Source: Nakamurella sp040546275 (lineage in GTDB: Bacteria; Actinomycetota; Actinomycetes; Mycobacteriales; Nakamurellaceae). From it: a stretch of DNA of 64,000 nucleotides. Made by a program: the position numbers and the translations under genes. The stretch is from contig NZ_JBEPNO010000001.1 of NCBI RefSeq assembly GCF_040546275.1, forward strand, positions 248,001-312,000, in the 5' to 3' direction. Of this stretch, positions 8,480 to 16,720 are shown one piece after another (positions within the stretch are counted from its first letter, which is position 1; each line of letters begins with the position of its first letter). Under the pieces are notes generated by a model. The model made no database searches. It was not told the origin of the DNA and worked only from the letters and a program-made list of their open reading frames with translations.

Positions 8480-9184
8480 TCAAGGGCGCAGGGCAGATGG
8501 GTGGTCGTGCTGACCAGGCTGCCGGGTGGTCCAGGTCGTTGCGTGCGGCAGCAACACCGTGGCAGTACCCACCCCGAGGACCAAGGCCAGCGCGATGAGG
8601 CTGAGCCGCCGGCGACTGCTCCGGGCCGAGGGACCTCGGAGGGTGCTCCGCAGTTCGGCCCGCGAGGTCACCAACGCCTCCCACAGATGGCCGGCCACGT
8701 GAACGGTCATCAGCACGATCCAGATCCAGAAGCAGGTCTGATGGGCGGTCAGTACCCAGTTCGAGCGGGCGTCCGCGGTGAAGATCAAGGCCGTCCCGGT
8801 ACCCAGCAGGGCCAGGCTCGACAGGATGACGAACGGTCCGAGGATGCGCAGCACGGGGTGCGGCGGTCCCTTCTCGATGTAGGCGGGGGCGCCACGGTAG
8901 TACCGCGCGAACCGGTACATCGTGCTGCCGCTCTTCAGCACCACCGGGCCCAGCAGGAGCAGGCCGACGTAGATGTGCAACGTGATCATCTGCCGGACGC
9001 TCAGAATGGTCACTCCTTCGACCGCGAGCAGGGCCAGGAGGACCGTGCCGGTCGCCGAAGTCAGGCGTGAGTTACCCTGCACACCAGCAGCTTTGTCCCC
9101 CGACGGTTCCGTAGCGGTGGCCAGGGTCGCCGGGGTGGAGACCCAGGGGACCTTGGCCAGCAGGCCGGCGGCGGTGGAATTCAT
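8480..9184 (-). CDS. Cytochrome b561-like multi-helix membrane protein
   Basis: A 234-residue membrane protein. After a roughly 45-residue polar N terminus come helices at about 50-70 (the ITLHIYVGLLLLGPVVLKSG segment), 110-130, 145-170 and 195-215. Histidines in MITLHIYVG, VLTAHQTCFWIWI and MTVHVAGHLWE sit in helices in the pattern of a four-helix b-type haem protein. The segment RYYRGAPAYIEKGPPHP is a loop. The C terminus is polar. The ATG at 9184 is preferred to an upstream GTG at 9202. No partner gene is adjacent; a role in membrane electron transfer is inference. Confidence 0.65.
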   Translation of the reverse strand: MNSTAAGLLAKVPWVSTPATLATATEPSGDKAAGVQGNSRLTSATGTVLLALLAVEGVTILSVRQMITLHIYVGLLLLGPVVLKSGSTMYRFARYYRGAPAYIEKGPPHPVLRILGPFVILSSLALLGTGTALIFTADARSNWVLTAHQTCFWIWIVLMTVHVAGHLWEALVTSRAELRSTLRGPSARSSRRRLSLIALALVLGVGTATVLLPHATTWTTRQPGQHDHPSALRP

Positions 9185-9286
9185 CCTCACGGACCTCAGC
9201 ATCCCCGGCGCGTCTCACAGAATCCTCAGCTGCTCGCGATCGGCGGGTGCATCAGGTCCCGGGTTGCGTCAGGTTCTCGTCGTCGG

Positions 9287-10213
9287 TCAGGCCCTCAGGT
9301 GAGCGAGGGCCTCGCGCACATGCCCACCGGAAGCCTTGAGAGCCCTCCGCGCAGCATCGACGTCGATCATGGTCCCGGCCGGACGGCTGCCGGCGATCAG
9401 AAAGACGACGCTGGTCTTGATGTCGCCGCAGAGGTCCAGCGCCTGTTCGCATTCGGCGTCGGTGGCGCCGGTGGCGTCGTGCAGCAGCTGGATGCTTCGG
9501 CCGCGCAGCTTGGCATTCGTCGGGCGCATGTCGACCATCAGATTCCGGTAGGTGTGTCCCAGCTGGATCATCAGTGCGGTGGAGAACGAGTTCAGCACCA
9601 GCTTGAGCGCGGACCCGGCCTTCAGCCTCGTCGACCCGGCGATCGCCTCGGCACCGGTGTCGGCCACGAGGAGATGATCGGCAAGGTCGGCCAGCGGTGG
9701 CATCGGATTCGACGTCACGAGGGCGGTGACGGCCCCCATCTGCCGACCGGCCCGGAGCGCGGCAGCCACGTAGGGCGTACGGCCGGAGGCGGCGAGTCCG
9801 AGGATGATGTCAGCCGGTCCGATTCCGGCGGCGTCGGCGGCCACGCCGCTCTCGTCGTCCTCGGCGTTCTCGACGGCCTGGACGAACGCCCGTGACCCAC
9901 CGGCCTGATGGGCGATCACCACGTCATCGGCGATACCGAAGGTGGGCAATAGTTCTGCGGCGTCCAGCACCCCGAGCCGGCCGGAGGTCCCGGCACCGAA
10001 ATAGTGCACCCGTCCGCCGGCGCGGACCCGCGCGGCGGTCACCTCCACCAGCTCCGCCAGGGCGGGCAGCAGCGCGGCGACGGCACCGGGCACCAGGGCG
10101 TCCTCGGCATTGATCAACCGGAGTACCTCGAGAGTGCTGATTTGGTCGATGCTCTCGGTCCGTGGGTTGATGTCCTCGGTGGGGGAGCTGACCCGCACCT
10201 GATCGTTGCTCAC
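9287..10213 (-). CDS. murQ: N-acetylmuramic acid 6-phosphate etherase MurQ
   Basis: A 308-residue SIS-domain lyase that cleaves the D-lactyl ether of MurNAc-6-phosphate to give GlcNAc-6-phosphate. Signatures are FGAGTSGRLGVLDAAELLPTFG near residue 73, AENAEDDE-type acid residues, GLAASGRTPYV, and STRLKAGSALKLVLNSFSTALM followed by MVDMRPTNAKL. The length is typical. The start is a GTG that overlaps the stop of the RpiR-type regulator (GTGA). It is the last gene of the seven-gene Opp-murR-murQ operon and supplies the final step of peptidoglycan amino-sugar recycling. Confidence 0.95.
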   Translation of the reverse strand: MSNDQVRVSSPTEDINPRTESIDQISTLEVLRLINAEDALVPGAVAALLPALAELVEVTAARVRAGGRVHYFGAGTSGRLGVLDAAELLPTFGIADDVVIAHQAGGSRAFVQAVENAEDDESGVAADAAGIGPADIILGLAASGRTPYVAAALRAGRQMGAVTALVTSNPMPPLADLADHLLVADTGAEAIAGSTRLKAGSALKLVLNSFSTALMIQLGHTYRNLMVDMRPTNAKLRGRSIQLLHDATGATDAECEQALDLCGDIKTSVVFLIAGSRPAGTMIDVDAARRALKASGGHVREALAHLRA

Positions 10214-11112
10214 GACAGGTCCTCCGCTTGTTCGAATCGCCGCGGGATCACGGCCCTCCTGGTGGCCTCCAACGCGCTGACGGTGGCGTCGTAGCGTTGC
10301 TGGGCGACCGCCACGAACAGCACGTCCACCACGCTCAGCGCCGCGATCCGGGAGCTGGTCGCCCCGGACCGGAAGGTGGTCTCCCGTGCGGCCGTCACCA
10401 GCAGCACGTCGACCCGCCGGGCCAGCGGCGATCGCGAGACGCTGGTCAGCGCAATCGTCTTCGCGCCGTGCCGGCCGGCCTCCACGATCGCCTCCTCGGT
10501 ATCCCGGGTCACGCCGGTGTGTGAGATGCCGATCATCACGTCCCCCGATCCGAGCAGGGCGGCGGCGGTCAGCGCGGCGTGCGTGTCGCTCCAGGTGAAG
10601 GCGATCAGACCGATCCGATGGAGCTTCTGCTGCAGATCCAGGGCGACCACCGCGCTCGCGCCGACCCCGACGATGTCGATCCGCCGCGCACCGACCACCA
10701 GGGCGATCGCGCGGGCCAGTGCCTCGCGGTCGATGGTGCGGGCGGTGTCGGCGATCGCCTGCCGGTCGGCGAAGGTGACGCTGTCGATGATGGACTCGAG
10801 ATCGTCCGTCCGGCCGATGTCGCCCCCGACCTGACGATTGTCCGAGAGGGCCCGCTCACGGCCGGATTCCGCCGCGAGGGCGACCCGGAGATCGCGGTAC
10901 CCGGCGACGTGGAGCTGACGGCAGAGCCGAAGCACACTCGACTCCGACGTGTCGGCGGCGCGGGCCAGTTCCGAGATCGTCTGCGCCGCCACCCCGCCCG
11001 GATCCTCCAGGATCCGGGCGGCCACCCGCTGCAACGACGGAACCAGGGTCGGCGCCAGACTGCGCAGGCTCACCAGGATCTCGGTGGTCGGCGCACCGTT
11101 GGTCGCGATCAC
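10210..11112 (-). CDS. murR: RpiR/MurR-type transcriptional regulator
   Basis: A 300-residue regulator with an N-terminal HTH_6 domain (residues about 10-85, AQTISELARAADTSESSVLRLCRQL) and a C-terminal SIS sugar-phosphate-binding domain (RIDIVGVGASAVVALDLQQKL, MIGISHTGVTRDTEEAI, IALTSVSRSPLA). By analogy with MurR it should respond to MurNAc-6-phosphate or an anhydro sugar. The GTG at 11112 overlaps the stop of the ABC ATPase gene (GTGA). It is followed by murQ with the same overlap. Its likely operator is the long dyad at 16667-16710 between the two arms of the divergon. Confidence 0.88.
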   Translation of the reverse strand: MIATNGAPTTEILVSLRSLAPTLVPSLQRVAARILEDPGGVAAQTISELARAADTSESSVLRLCRQLHVAGYRDLRVALAAESGRERALSDNRQVGGDIGRTDDLESIIDSVTFADRQAIADTARTIDREALARAIALVVGARRIDIVGVGASAVVALDLQQKLHRIGLIAFTWSDTHAALTAAALLGSGDVMIGISHTGVTRDTEEAIVEAGRHGAKTIALTSVSRSPLARRVDVLLVTAARETTFRSGATSSRIAALSVVDVLFVAVAQQRYDATVSALEATRRAVIPRRFEQAEDLS

Positions 11113-12107
11113 GAGGGTTGCTGCACTGCAGTGCCGGCCAGTTCCCGCTGGCGCACATGGCATGCCAGCCGGTAGGCACCGGACGGCGGCAGCAGTGGCG
11201 GGACCGCCTCCCGGCAGACGTCCTCGACCAGCGGGCACCGCGGATGGAAGCGACAGCCGGCGGGTGGTCGGGCCGCGTCGGGGATCTCGCCGCGGACCGC
11301 CGTCACCTTTCGCCGGGCCTCCACCACCGGGTCGGCCACGGGTACGGCCGCCTGGAGGGCCTGCGTGTACGGATGCTGCGGATGATCCGAGAGTTCCGCC
11401 CAGCTGCCGTATTCGACGATCTGCCCCAGGTACATCACGGCGATCCGGTCGGCCAGATGTCGCACCATGCCGAGATCATGGCTGATGAAGACGTAGGTCA
11501 GGCCCAGCTCCGTCCGGAGGCGCGCGAGCAGGTTGATGATCTCGGCCCGGACGGAGACGTCGAGGGCCGAGACGGGTTCGTCCAGCACCACCACCTCCGG
11601 CTTGACCGACAGTGCTCTTGCAATCCCGACGCGTTGCCGCTGGCCGCCGGAGAGCTGGTGCGGATAGCGATCGGCGGTCGAGTGCACCAGACCGACCGTG
11701 TCCAGCAGGTCGGTGACCGCGGATCGGACCGCCGTTCGTCCGGACGCGAGGCCGTGCACCGTGAGCACCTCACCGAGCGCATCGCCGATCCGCTGGCGTG
11801 GGTCGAGCGAGGCGTAAGGATCCTGGAACACCATCTGCACCGATCTGCGGAAAGCTCTGGCCCCCTTGCGGTCCAGGGCGGCCAGGTCCTGCCCCGCGAT
11901 GCGGACCATGCCCGAGGTGGGCTGCTCGAGCAGCGTCAGCAGGCGCGCCGCCGTGGACTTGCCGCAGCCGCTCTCGCCCACCAGGCCGAGCACGCTCCCG
12001 GCCTCCACCGACAGGGTGATGCCGTCCAGGGCGTGCACCAGCCCGCGGCCGGCGGTGGGGTAGTGCTTCACCACATCGACCATCTCGACCATCGGCGAGT
12101 CAGGCAC
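11109..12107 (-). CDS. Opp/Dpp-type peptide ABC transporter ATPase (OppF-like)
   Basis: A 332-residue ABC ATPase: Walker A GESGCGKST, Q-loop VFQDPYASLDPRQ, signature LSGGQRQR, Walker B VVVLDEPVSALD, and the oligopeptide-transporter C-terminal domain with CRFHPRCPLVEDVC. It starts at a GTG 8 bases inside the end of the preceding ATPase gene. It is coupled to the MurR-type gene downstream. The pairing with murR, murQ and anmK suggests that the cargo is muropeptides or anhydro-muropeptides rather than ordinary peptides. Confidence 0.92.
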   Translation of the reverse strand: MPDSPMVEMVDVVKHYPTAGRGLVHALDGITLSVEAGSVLGLVGESGCGKSTAARLLTLLEQPTSGMVRIAGQDLAALDRKGARAFRRSVQMVFQDPYASLDPRQRIGDALGEVLTVHGLASGRTAVRSAVTDLLDTVGLVHSTADRYPHQLSGGQRQRVGIARALSVKPEVVVLDEPVSALDVSVRAEIINLLARLRTELGLTYVFISHDLGMVRHLADRIAVMYLGQIVEYGSWAELSDHPQHPYTQALQAAVPVADPVVEARRKVTAVRGEIPDAARPPAGCRFHPRCPLVEDVCREAVPPLLPPSGAYRLACHVRQRELAGTAVQQPS

Positions 12108-13119
12108 CGGTCACGACCCTGAGGTCGGGGTGGGCATCGACCCACCGGTCCGGCGGCACCCAGCAGGCGGCCAGCGACGATCCGCGCTCGGTCAGCGGCG
12201 GTTCCTCGGCCGCACAGCGTTCCATCCGTTGCGGGCATCTCGGCTCGAAAGGACATCCGACCGGTAGCGTCGAGAGGGAGACGGGATTGCCCCCGATCTG
12301 CGGCAGCGCGGCTTGATGCCGTTGCGCCGGAGTGGGTATGGAGCGCAGCAATCCGTCGGTGTAGGGGTGCTGGGGTGCAGCGAACAGCAGCCCGGTCGCC
12401 GCCTGCTCGACCACCCGGCCGGCGTACATCACCGCGACCGAGTCGGCGATCCTCGCCACCACACCGAGATCGTGGGTGATCCAGACGACCGCAAGCCCGT
12501 AGTCGTCGCGCAGGGCGGTGACGACCTCCAGGATCTGTTGCTGGATGGTGACATCCAGCGCCGTGGTGGGTTCGTCGGCGATCAGCACCTTGGGGCGGGG
12601 AGCCAGGGCGCAGGCGATCAGCACACGTTGACGCATGCCGCCGGAGAGTTGGTGCGGGTAGAGCCTGGCCAGGTTCCGGGGCGAGGGAAGGCCGACTTCG
12701 GCGAGTACCTCCAGGGTCCGCTCGGCGGACTTCGCCTTGCTCCAGCCATGGGCCCGCAGCCCCTCGGACACCTGGTGGCCGACTCTCATCACCGGGTTGA
12801 GAGCCGTCATCGGGTCCTGGTAGACCATGCCGATCTGCGCACCGCGCAATGCCCGGCGTCGATTCTCGCCGAGGTGGACGACATCCGCTCCCTCCAGCAG
12901 GACCTCGCCTTCGGTCAACGTGGCGCCCTGCGGGAGCAGCCCGGCGATCGTCAGGGCGGTGAAGGATTTGCCGGAACCCGATTCGCCCACCACGGCCAGG
13001 GTTTCGCCCGACCGGACATCGAAGCTGACCCCGCGGAGGATCTCCGTCGTGCCGCCGCGGCCGGCGACACTCGTGTGCAGGTCCCGGACGGAGAGCACCG
13101 GCAGCACCGGCGCCGTCAT
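12100..13119 (-). CDS. Opp/Dpp-type peptide ABC transporter ATPase (OppD-like)
   Basis: A 339-residue ABC ATPase with Walker A GESGSGKSF, Q-loop VYQDPMTALNPVM, signature LSGGMRQR, Walker B VLIADEPTTALD and switch His in WITHDLGVV. The C-terminal oligopeptide-type extension contains GCPFEPRCPQRMERC. The ATG at 13119 overlaps the permease stop (ATGA). The longer open frame to 13545 is an antisense artefact of the permease gene. It forms the nucleotide-binding pair with the OppF-like protein downstream. Confidence 0.93.
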   Translation of the reverse strand: MTAPVLPVLSVRDLHTSVAGRGGTTEILRGVSFDVRSGETLAVVGESGSGKSFTALTIAGLLPQGATLTEGEVLLEGADVVHLGENRRRALRGAQIGMVYQDPMTALNPVMRVGHQVSEGLRAHGWSKAKSAERTLEVLAEVGLPSPRNLARLYPHQLSGGMRQRVLIACALAPRPKVLIADEPTTALDVTIQQQILEVVTALRDDYGLAVVWITHDLGVVARIADSVAVMYAGRVVEQAATGLLFAAPQHPYTDGLLRSIPTPAQRHQAALPQIGGNPVSLSTLPVGCPFEPRCPQRMERCAAEEPPLTERGSSLAACWVPPDRWVDAHPDLRVVTGA

Positions 13120-14009
13120 CGGCCCGACTCCCGGCGGGGGTCCAGCGCGCTGCGGAGACCGTCGCCCAGGAGGTTGAGGGCGATGACGGCGATGACGATC
13201 GCGCCTGCCGGAAAAGCCATCGTCCACCACTGGCTGGTGATCGTGTTCTGCGCGTCCGAGACCATCAGACCAAGGCTGGGCTCCGGTGGCTGCGTGCCCA
13301 GACCCAGGAAGGAGAGGGCGGATTCGGTGAGCAGGGCCCAGGAGAGCGCGAGCGTGATCTGCACGACGATCGGGGCGCTGACGTTGGGCAGGACGTGCCG
13401 CAGCAATACCCGCCACGTCGGGATCCCCAGCACCCGTTGGGCTTTGATGTACTCGGCCTTCGCCACACCGAGCGTCGGCCCACGGGAGACTCGCGCGAAG
13501 ATGGGGGTGTAGACGATGGCGATGGCGATGGCCGTGTTCTGCCAACCGGCTCCCAGGGCGCTGACCACGGCCAGCGCGAGCAGGATCGCGGGGAAGGCGA
13601 ACAGCACCTCGATGAACCGGCTGATGATCTGGTCCAGCCAGCCGCCGAAGAACCCGGCGCAGATGCCGAGGGCCGAACCCACTACGGCGGCGATGGCCAC
13701 CGCGACGACCGAAACCCGCAGGGAGGTCCAGATCCCGGCTGCCACCCGGGCTGCGATGTCCCGGCCGAATTGGTCCGATCCGAACCAGTAGGTACCTGAC
13801 GGTGGTTGGTTGCGGGAGTCCGGGAACTGATCGAGCGGGTCGTGTGGCAGGAATCCGAGAGCTCCGCAGGCGCCGACGATCAACAACACCGCGGTGAGGA
13901 CCAGACCGATGCGTCCGTTGGGATCCCGCCAGATCCGGCCGATCAGACTGCCGTTGCCCGGCGGGGCTCCGGCCGGGCCGACGTCGGGGGCGATGGGCGT
14001 GACGCTCAT
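13116..14009 (-). CDS. Opp/Dpp-type ABC permease (OppC-like)
   Basis: A 297-residue permease: a cytoplasmic N terminus with a first helix at about 35-55, a periplasmic segment HDPLDQFPDSRNQPPSGTYWFGSDQFGRD typical of the DppC family, then five helices. The ABC-ATPase-contacting EAA loop lies around GPTLGVAKAEYIKAQRVLGIPTWRVLLRHVLPN. The ATG overlaps the stop of the OppB-like gene. It pairs with that gene to form the membrane channel. Confidence 0.93.
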   Translation of the reverse strand: MSVTPIAPDVGPAGAPPGNGSLIGRIWRDPNGRIGLVLTAVLLIVGACGALGFLPHDPLDQFPDSRNQPPSGTYWFGSDQFGRDIAARVAAGIWTSLRVSVVAVAIAAVVGSALGICAGFFGGWLDQIISRFIEVLFAFPAILLALAVVSALGAGWQNTAIAIAIVYTPIFARVSRGPTLGVAKAEYIKAQRVLGIPTWRVLLRHVLPNVSAPIVVQITLALSWALLTESALSFLGLGTQPPEPSLGLMVSDAQNTITSQWWTMAFPAGAIVIAVIALNLLGDGLRSALDPRRESGR

Positions 14010-14971
14010 ATCTGTCGCATTCTTGGGTCGACGATCCGATAGCCGATGTCCACCAGCAGGTTCACCACGACGAACGCCGCGGCGACGATCAGCACGCTGC
14101 TCTGGACAACCGGGTAGTCGTGGTCGGTGATGGAGGTGAAGAGCAGTCGGCCGAGTCCCGGCAGGGCGAAGATCTGCTCGATGATGACGGTCCCGCCGAG
14201 CAGGTACCCGAACTGGATGCCGGTGAGCGTGAGGATCGGGATCGAGGCGTTCCGCAGCACGTGCGCGGTGCGGATCCGCCTGGGATAAAGACCTTTTCCT
14301 CGGGCCGTACGGACGAAGTCCGCCTGCGCGGTCTCGACGTACTCGCTCCTGGTGGTGCGCATGACGTTGGCGGCAAAGCCGACGGAGAGCACCAGGGCGG
14401 GATAGAGGATCTGGCTCATGTTGCCGGAGAACGATTCCGTCAGGGGCACGAAGGTACTGGTGTCGGGAAAGTAGTCGAAGAGATCGGCGAGCAGCGCAAC
14501 CGTCAACGTGCCGAGCACGAACTCCGGGATGGCCAGCCCGAGCAGTCCGACGCCCTGGGTGACCGAGTCCCGGGCCTTGCCCGGCCCGGATCCGGCCAGG
14601 GTGCCCAGCAGGACCCCGACGGCGGTACCGATCAGGGCGGCGAGGACGGCCAATTCGATGGTCACCGGGAGGGCGGCGCCGATCAGCGACGACACGGAAT
14701 TGCCGCTCGTCAGGGACACCCCGAGATTGCCCTGGAAGAGCTCACCCAGCCAGGAGAAGAACTGCGAGTACCACGGCTGGTCGATGCCGTAGAAGTGGTT
14801 CAGAGCCTCGATCTGGCCGGCGCTGAGGGTGCCCGACTCGATCCCCAGAGAGGCGGTGATGGCGTTGCCCGGGATGGCCCTGAGCACCACGAAGACGACG
14901 ATGGTCACCCCGAACAAGGTGACAAGGGCACCGCCGAGCCGGGCACCGAACCATTTCCAGGACAACGCCAT
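14006..14971 (-). CDS. Opp/Dpp-type ABC permease (OppB-like)
   Basis: A 321-residue permease with six helices. The N-terminal helix FGVTIVVFVVLRAIPGNAI is followed by the periplasmic LNHFYGIDQPWYSQFFSWLGELFQGNLGVSL segment, diagnostic of the DppB/OppB family. The EAA loop is YVETAQADFVRTARGKGLYPRRI. It begins 12 bases after the binding-protein stop and is translationally coupled to the OppC-like permease. Confidence 0.93.
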   Translation of the reverse strand: MALSWKWFGARLGGALVTLFGVTIVVFVVLRAIPGNAITASLGIESGTLSAGQIEALNHFYGIDQPWYSQFFSWLGELFQGNLGVSLTSGNSVSSLIGAALPVTIELAVLAALIGTAVGVLLGTLAGSGPGKARDSVTQGVGLLGLAIPEFVLGTLTVALLADLFDYFPDTSTFVPLTESFSGNMSQILYPALVLSVGFAANVMRTTRSEYVETAQADFVRTARGKGLYPRRIRTAHVLRNASIPILTLTGIQFGYLLGGTVIIEQIFALPGLGRLLFTSITDHDYPVVQSSVLIVAAAFVVVNLLVDIGYRIVDPRMRQI

Positions 14972-14983
14972 CCCTGCGGCCGC

Positions 14984-16636
14984 TCAGCTCGTGGAGGCGA
15001 GCGAGGTCAGCAGTTCATCCGCCCGCGGCTTGAAACCTGTTGCGCCTGAACCGACCAGGTAGTAGTCATCGCTGCGGAACATCCAGACCCATGGCGATTC
15101 CTTGAGCAGTTCGGACTGGAGCTGCTGGTAGATCTTCTGACGGTCGGCGTCCACCGTGCTGGTGTTGCCCTTGACCAGGAGGTCGTTCAGCGTGGCCGAA
15201 TCCAGGCCGCCGGGCAGCGAGAGACTGCCGCCGGTCGTGTAGTAGCGCCCGTACATCAGATATGGGTCGTAGCTACCGCCGTTGAGCGCGACGGCCGCGT
15301 CGAAATCGGCTGCCAGCCATGCCTTCACGTACGGGTCCGTGGTCAGCTGCTTGAGCGTGAGGGTGACGCCGATCGCCTTCAGTTGTGACTGCAGGTTCTG
15401 GCCCTCGGCGACAGCCGTTGCGTACTCACCGGTCTCGACGATGGTGTTCAACGTGATGCCGCTGCCGTATCCCGCGGCGGTCATCAGCGCCTTGGCAGCG
15501 GCGGTGTCGCCCGGCTTGCAGGCCAGTCCGTCGGTGGGGGAGAACTGGAACCCGGGGCTGGTGATCGGGCCGGTGACGGTGCCGTCACCGTTGGCAGCCG
15601 TCTTCACCACCTGGTCGCGATCGATGGCGCAGGCGATGGCCTGCCGCACCCTGACGTCCTTCAGCGGACCCTTGCGGCCGTTGAGCATCAGCGCGTGATA
15701 CGAGAGCACCGGCTGCTTGACCAGGGTGAACCTGCCCGACGTTCCGGCGTTGTCGGCCACCGTCGGATCGGACAGGATGCCGAGCTGGAACGCGCCGGCC
15801 TTCATGCCCGAGACGATGGAGGACTCGGCCGGGATCACCCGGAACTGGAGGGTCCCGATCTTCGGACTGCCGCCGAAGTACTTGCTGTTGGCCGTCAAGG
15901 TGACCTGCTGTCCCTGGGCCCACTTGGTCCAGACGAACGGCCCGGTGCCGTCCGGGGTCTTGGCGATGCTGTTCGCGGTGATGTCCTTGGCGTGCAGGAT
16001 GGCCGAGTTCACCGAGGCCAGGGAGTAGAGCAGGGCGGTGGACGGCGCCGAGAGGGTCAGCTTGACCTGATCGGTACCGACCGCATCGACGGCCGTGATG
16101 GCCTTGAGGTTGGAACGCGCGACGGCAGCAGTCTTCTCGTCCAGGATCCGGGTGATCGAGGCCTTGACGTCCGCTGCGGTGAAGGGATCACCGTCATGCC
16201 AGGTCACCCCACTGCGTAGCGTGAAGGTGAGGGATTTGCCGTCGGCCGCGGTGTCCCACCTGGTGGCCAGATCGGGCACGACCTTGCCGTCCTGGTCGAG
16301 GGCGACGAGCCGCGAGTAGACCAGGCTCAACGTTTCCACGGTCTGGAACGCGGTGGCCTTCTGCGGATCGAGCTGGTCGACGTCCCCGGTGCGGGCGACC
16401 ACGAATGTTCCGCCGCTCGGCGCGGGAGTTGCGCCGGACGAACCGGTTCCGCCGGACGGGGCAGACGACCCCGAGACCACGGGAGCGGCCGCCGACGTCG
16501 TCGATGACGAGGACGAACTGCCCGAACCGGCCGGAGAGCAGGCTGCTGCCGCCAGTACTGCGGCGATCGACACCGCACCCACTGCCGCTCGATGTACCTT
16601 GCGCCCCCGCGAACCACTGCCGAACATGAAGACCAC
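14984..16636 (-). CDS. Lipoprotein peptide-binding protein (SBP family 5) of the muropeptide-type importer
   Basis: A 550-residue extracytoplasmic solute-binding lipoprotein. The signal peptide ends at a lipobox (VLAAAAC), followed by a Ser/Gly/Ala/Pro linker of about 55 residues, then an SBP_bac_5 domain (VARTGDVDQLDPQKA, LTFTLRSGVTWHDGDPFTAADV). The C terminus WVWMFRSDDYYLVG is typical. AGGAGG precedes both the GTG at 16636 and an ATG at 16627; either may start it. It is the promoter-proximal gene of the operon, facing the beta-lactamase-like gene across the dyad at 16667-16710. Dipeptide, oligopeptide and cell-wall peptides are all possible ligands; the context favours muropeptides. Confidence 0.9.
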   Translation of the reverse strand: MVFMFGSGSRGRKVHRAAVGAVSIAAVLAAAACSPAGSGSSSSSSTTSAAAPVVSGSSAPSGGTGSSGATPAPSGGTFVVARTGDVDQLDPQKATAFQTVETLSLVYSRLVALDQDGKVVPDLATRWDTAADGKSLTFTLRSGVTWHDGDPFTAADVKASITRILDEKTAAVARSNLKAITAVDAVGTDQVKLTLSAPSTALLYSLASVNSAILHAKDITANSIAKTPDGTGPFVWTKWAQGQQVTLTANSKYFGGSPKIGTLQFRVIPAESSIVSGMKAGAFQLGILSDPTVADNAGTSGRFTLVKQPVLSYHALMLNGRKGPLKDVRVRQAIACAIDRDQVVKTAANGDGTVTGPITSPGFQFSPTDGLACKPGDTAAAKALMTAAGYGSGITLNTIVETGEYATAVAEGQNLQSQLKAIGVTLTLKQLTTDPYVKAWLAADFDAAVALNGGSYDPYLMYGRYYTTGGSLSLPGGLDSATLNDLLVKGNTSTVDADRQKIYQQLQSELLKESPWVWMFRSDDYYLVGSGATGFKPRADELLTSLASTS

Positions 16637-16666
16637 TGCGCCTCCTCAGGCCGATGACCTGCGAAT

Positions 16667-16710
16667 GTTAACCATTGACCTACGTGACTAACAAGAGGTC
16701 ATCTATTAAC
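16667..16710. promoter_or_regulatory. Long imperfect dyad: candidate MurR operator of the divergent cell-wall recycling operons
   Basis: The left arm GTTAA-CCAT-TGACCT (16667-16681) and right arm AGGTCA-TCTA-TTAAC (16696-16710) are inverted copies with 11 of 15 matching positions and a 14-base spacer. A second, inner dyad overlaps the right arm: AGAGGT (16694-16699 region) with ACCTCT about 9 bases later. The site lies between the binding-protein start (16636, minus) and the hydrolase start (16721, plus), so one bound regulator could control both operons. It is AT-richer than its surroundings. Assignment to the RpiR-type protein is inference from position. Confidence 0.6.
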
Positions 16711-16720
16711 CTCTGGATTC

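Noticed and set aside
16440..16480. SGAT in the linker of the peptide-binding lipoprotein as a possible ApbE target
   Set aside because: It lies in a Ser/Gly/Ala linker, far from any apbE gene. It serves instead as a warning that the tetrapeptide arises by chance.
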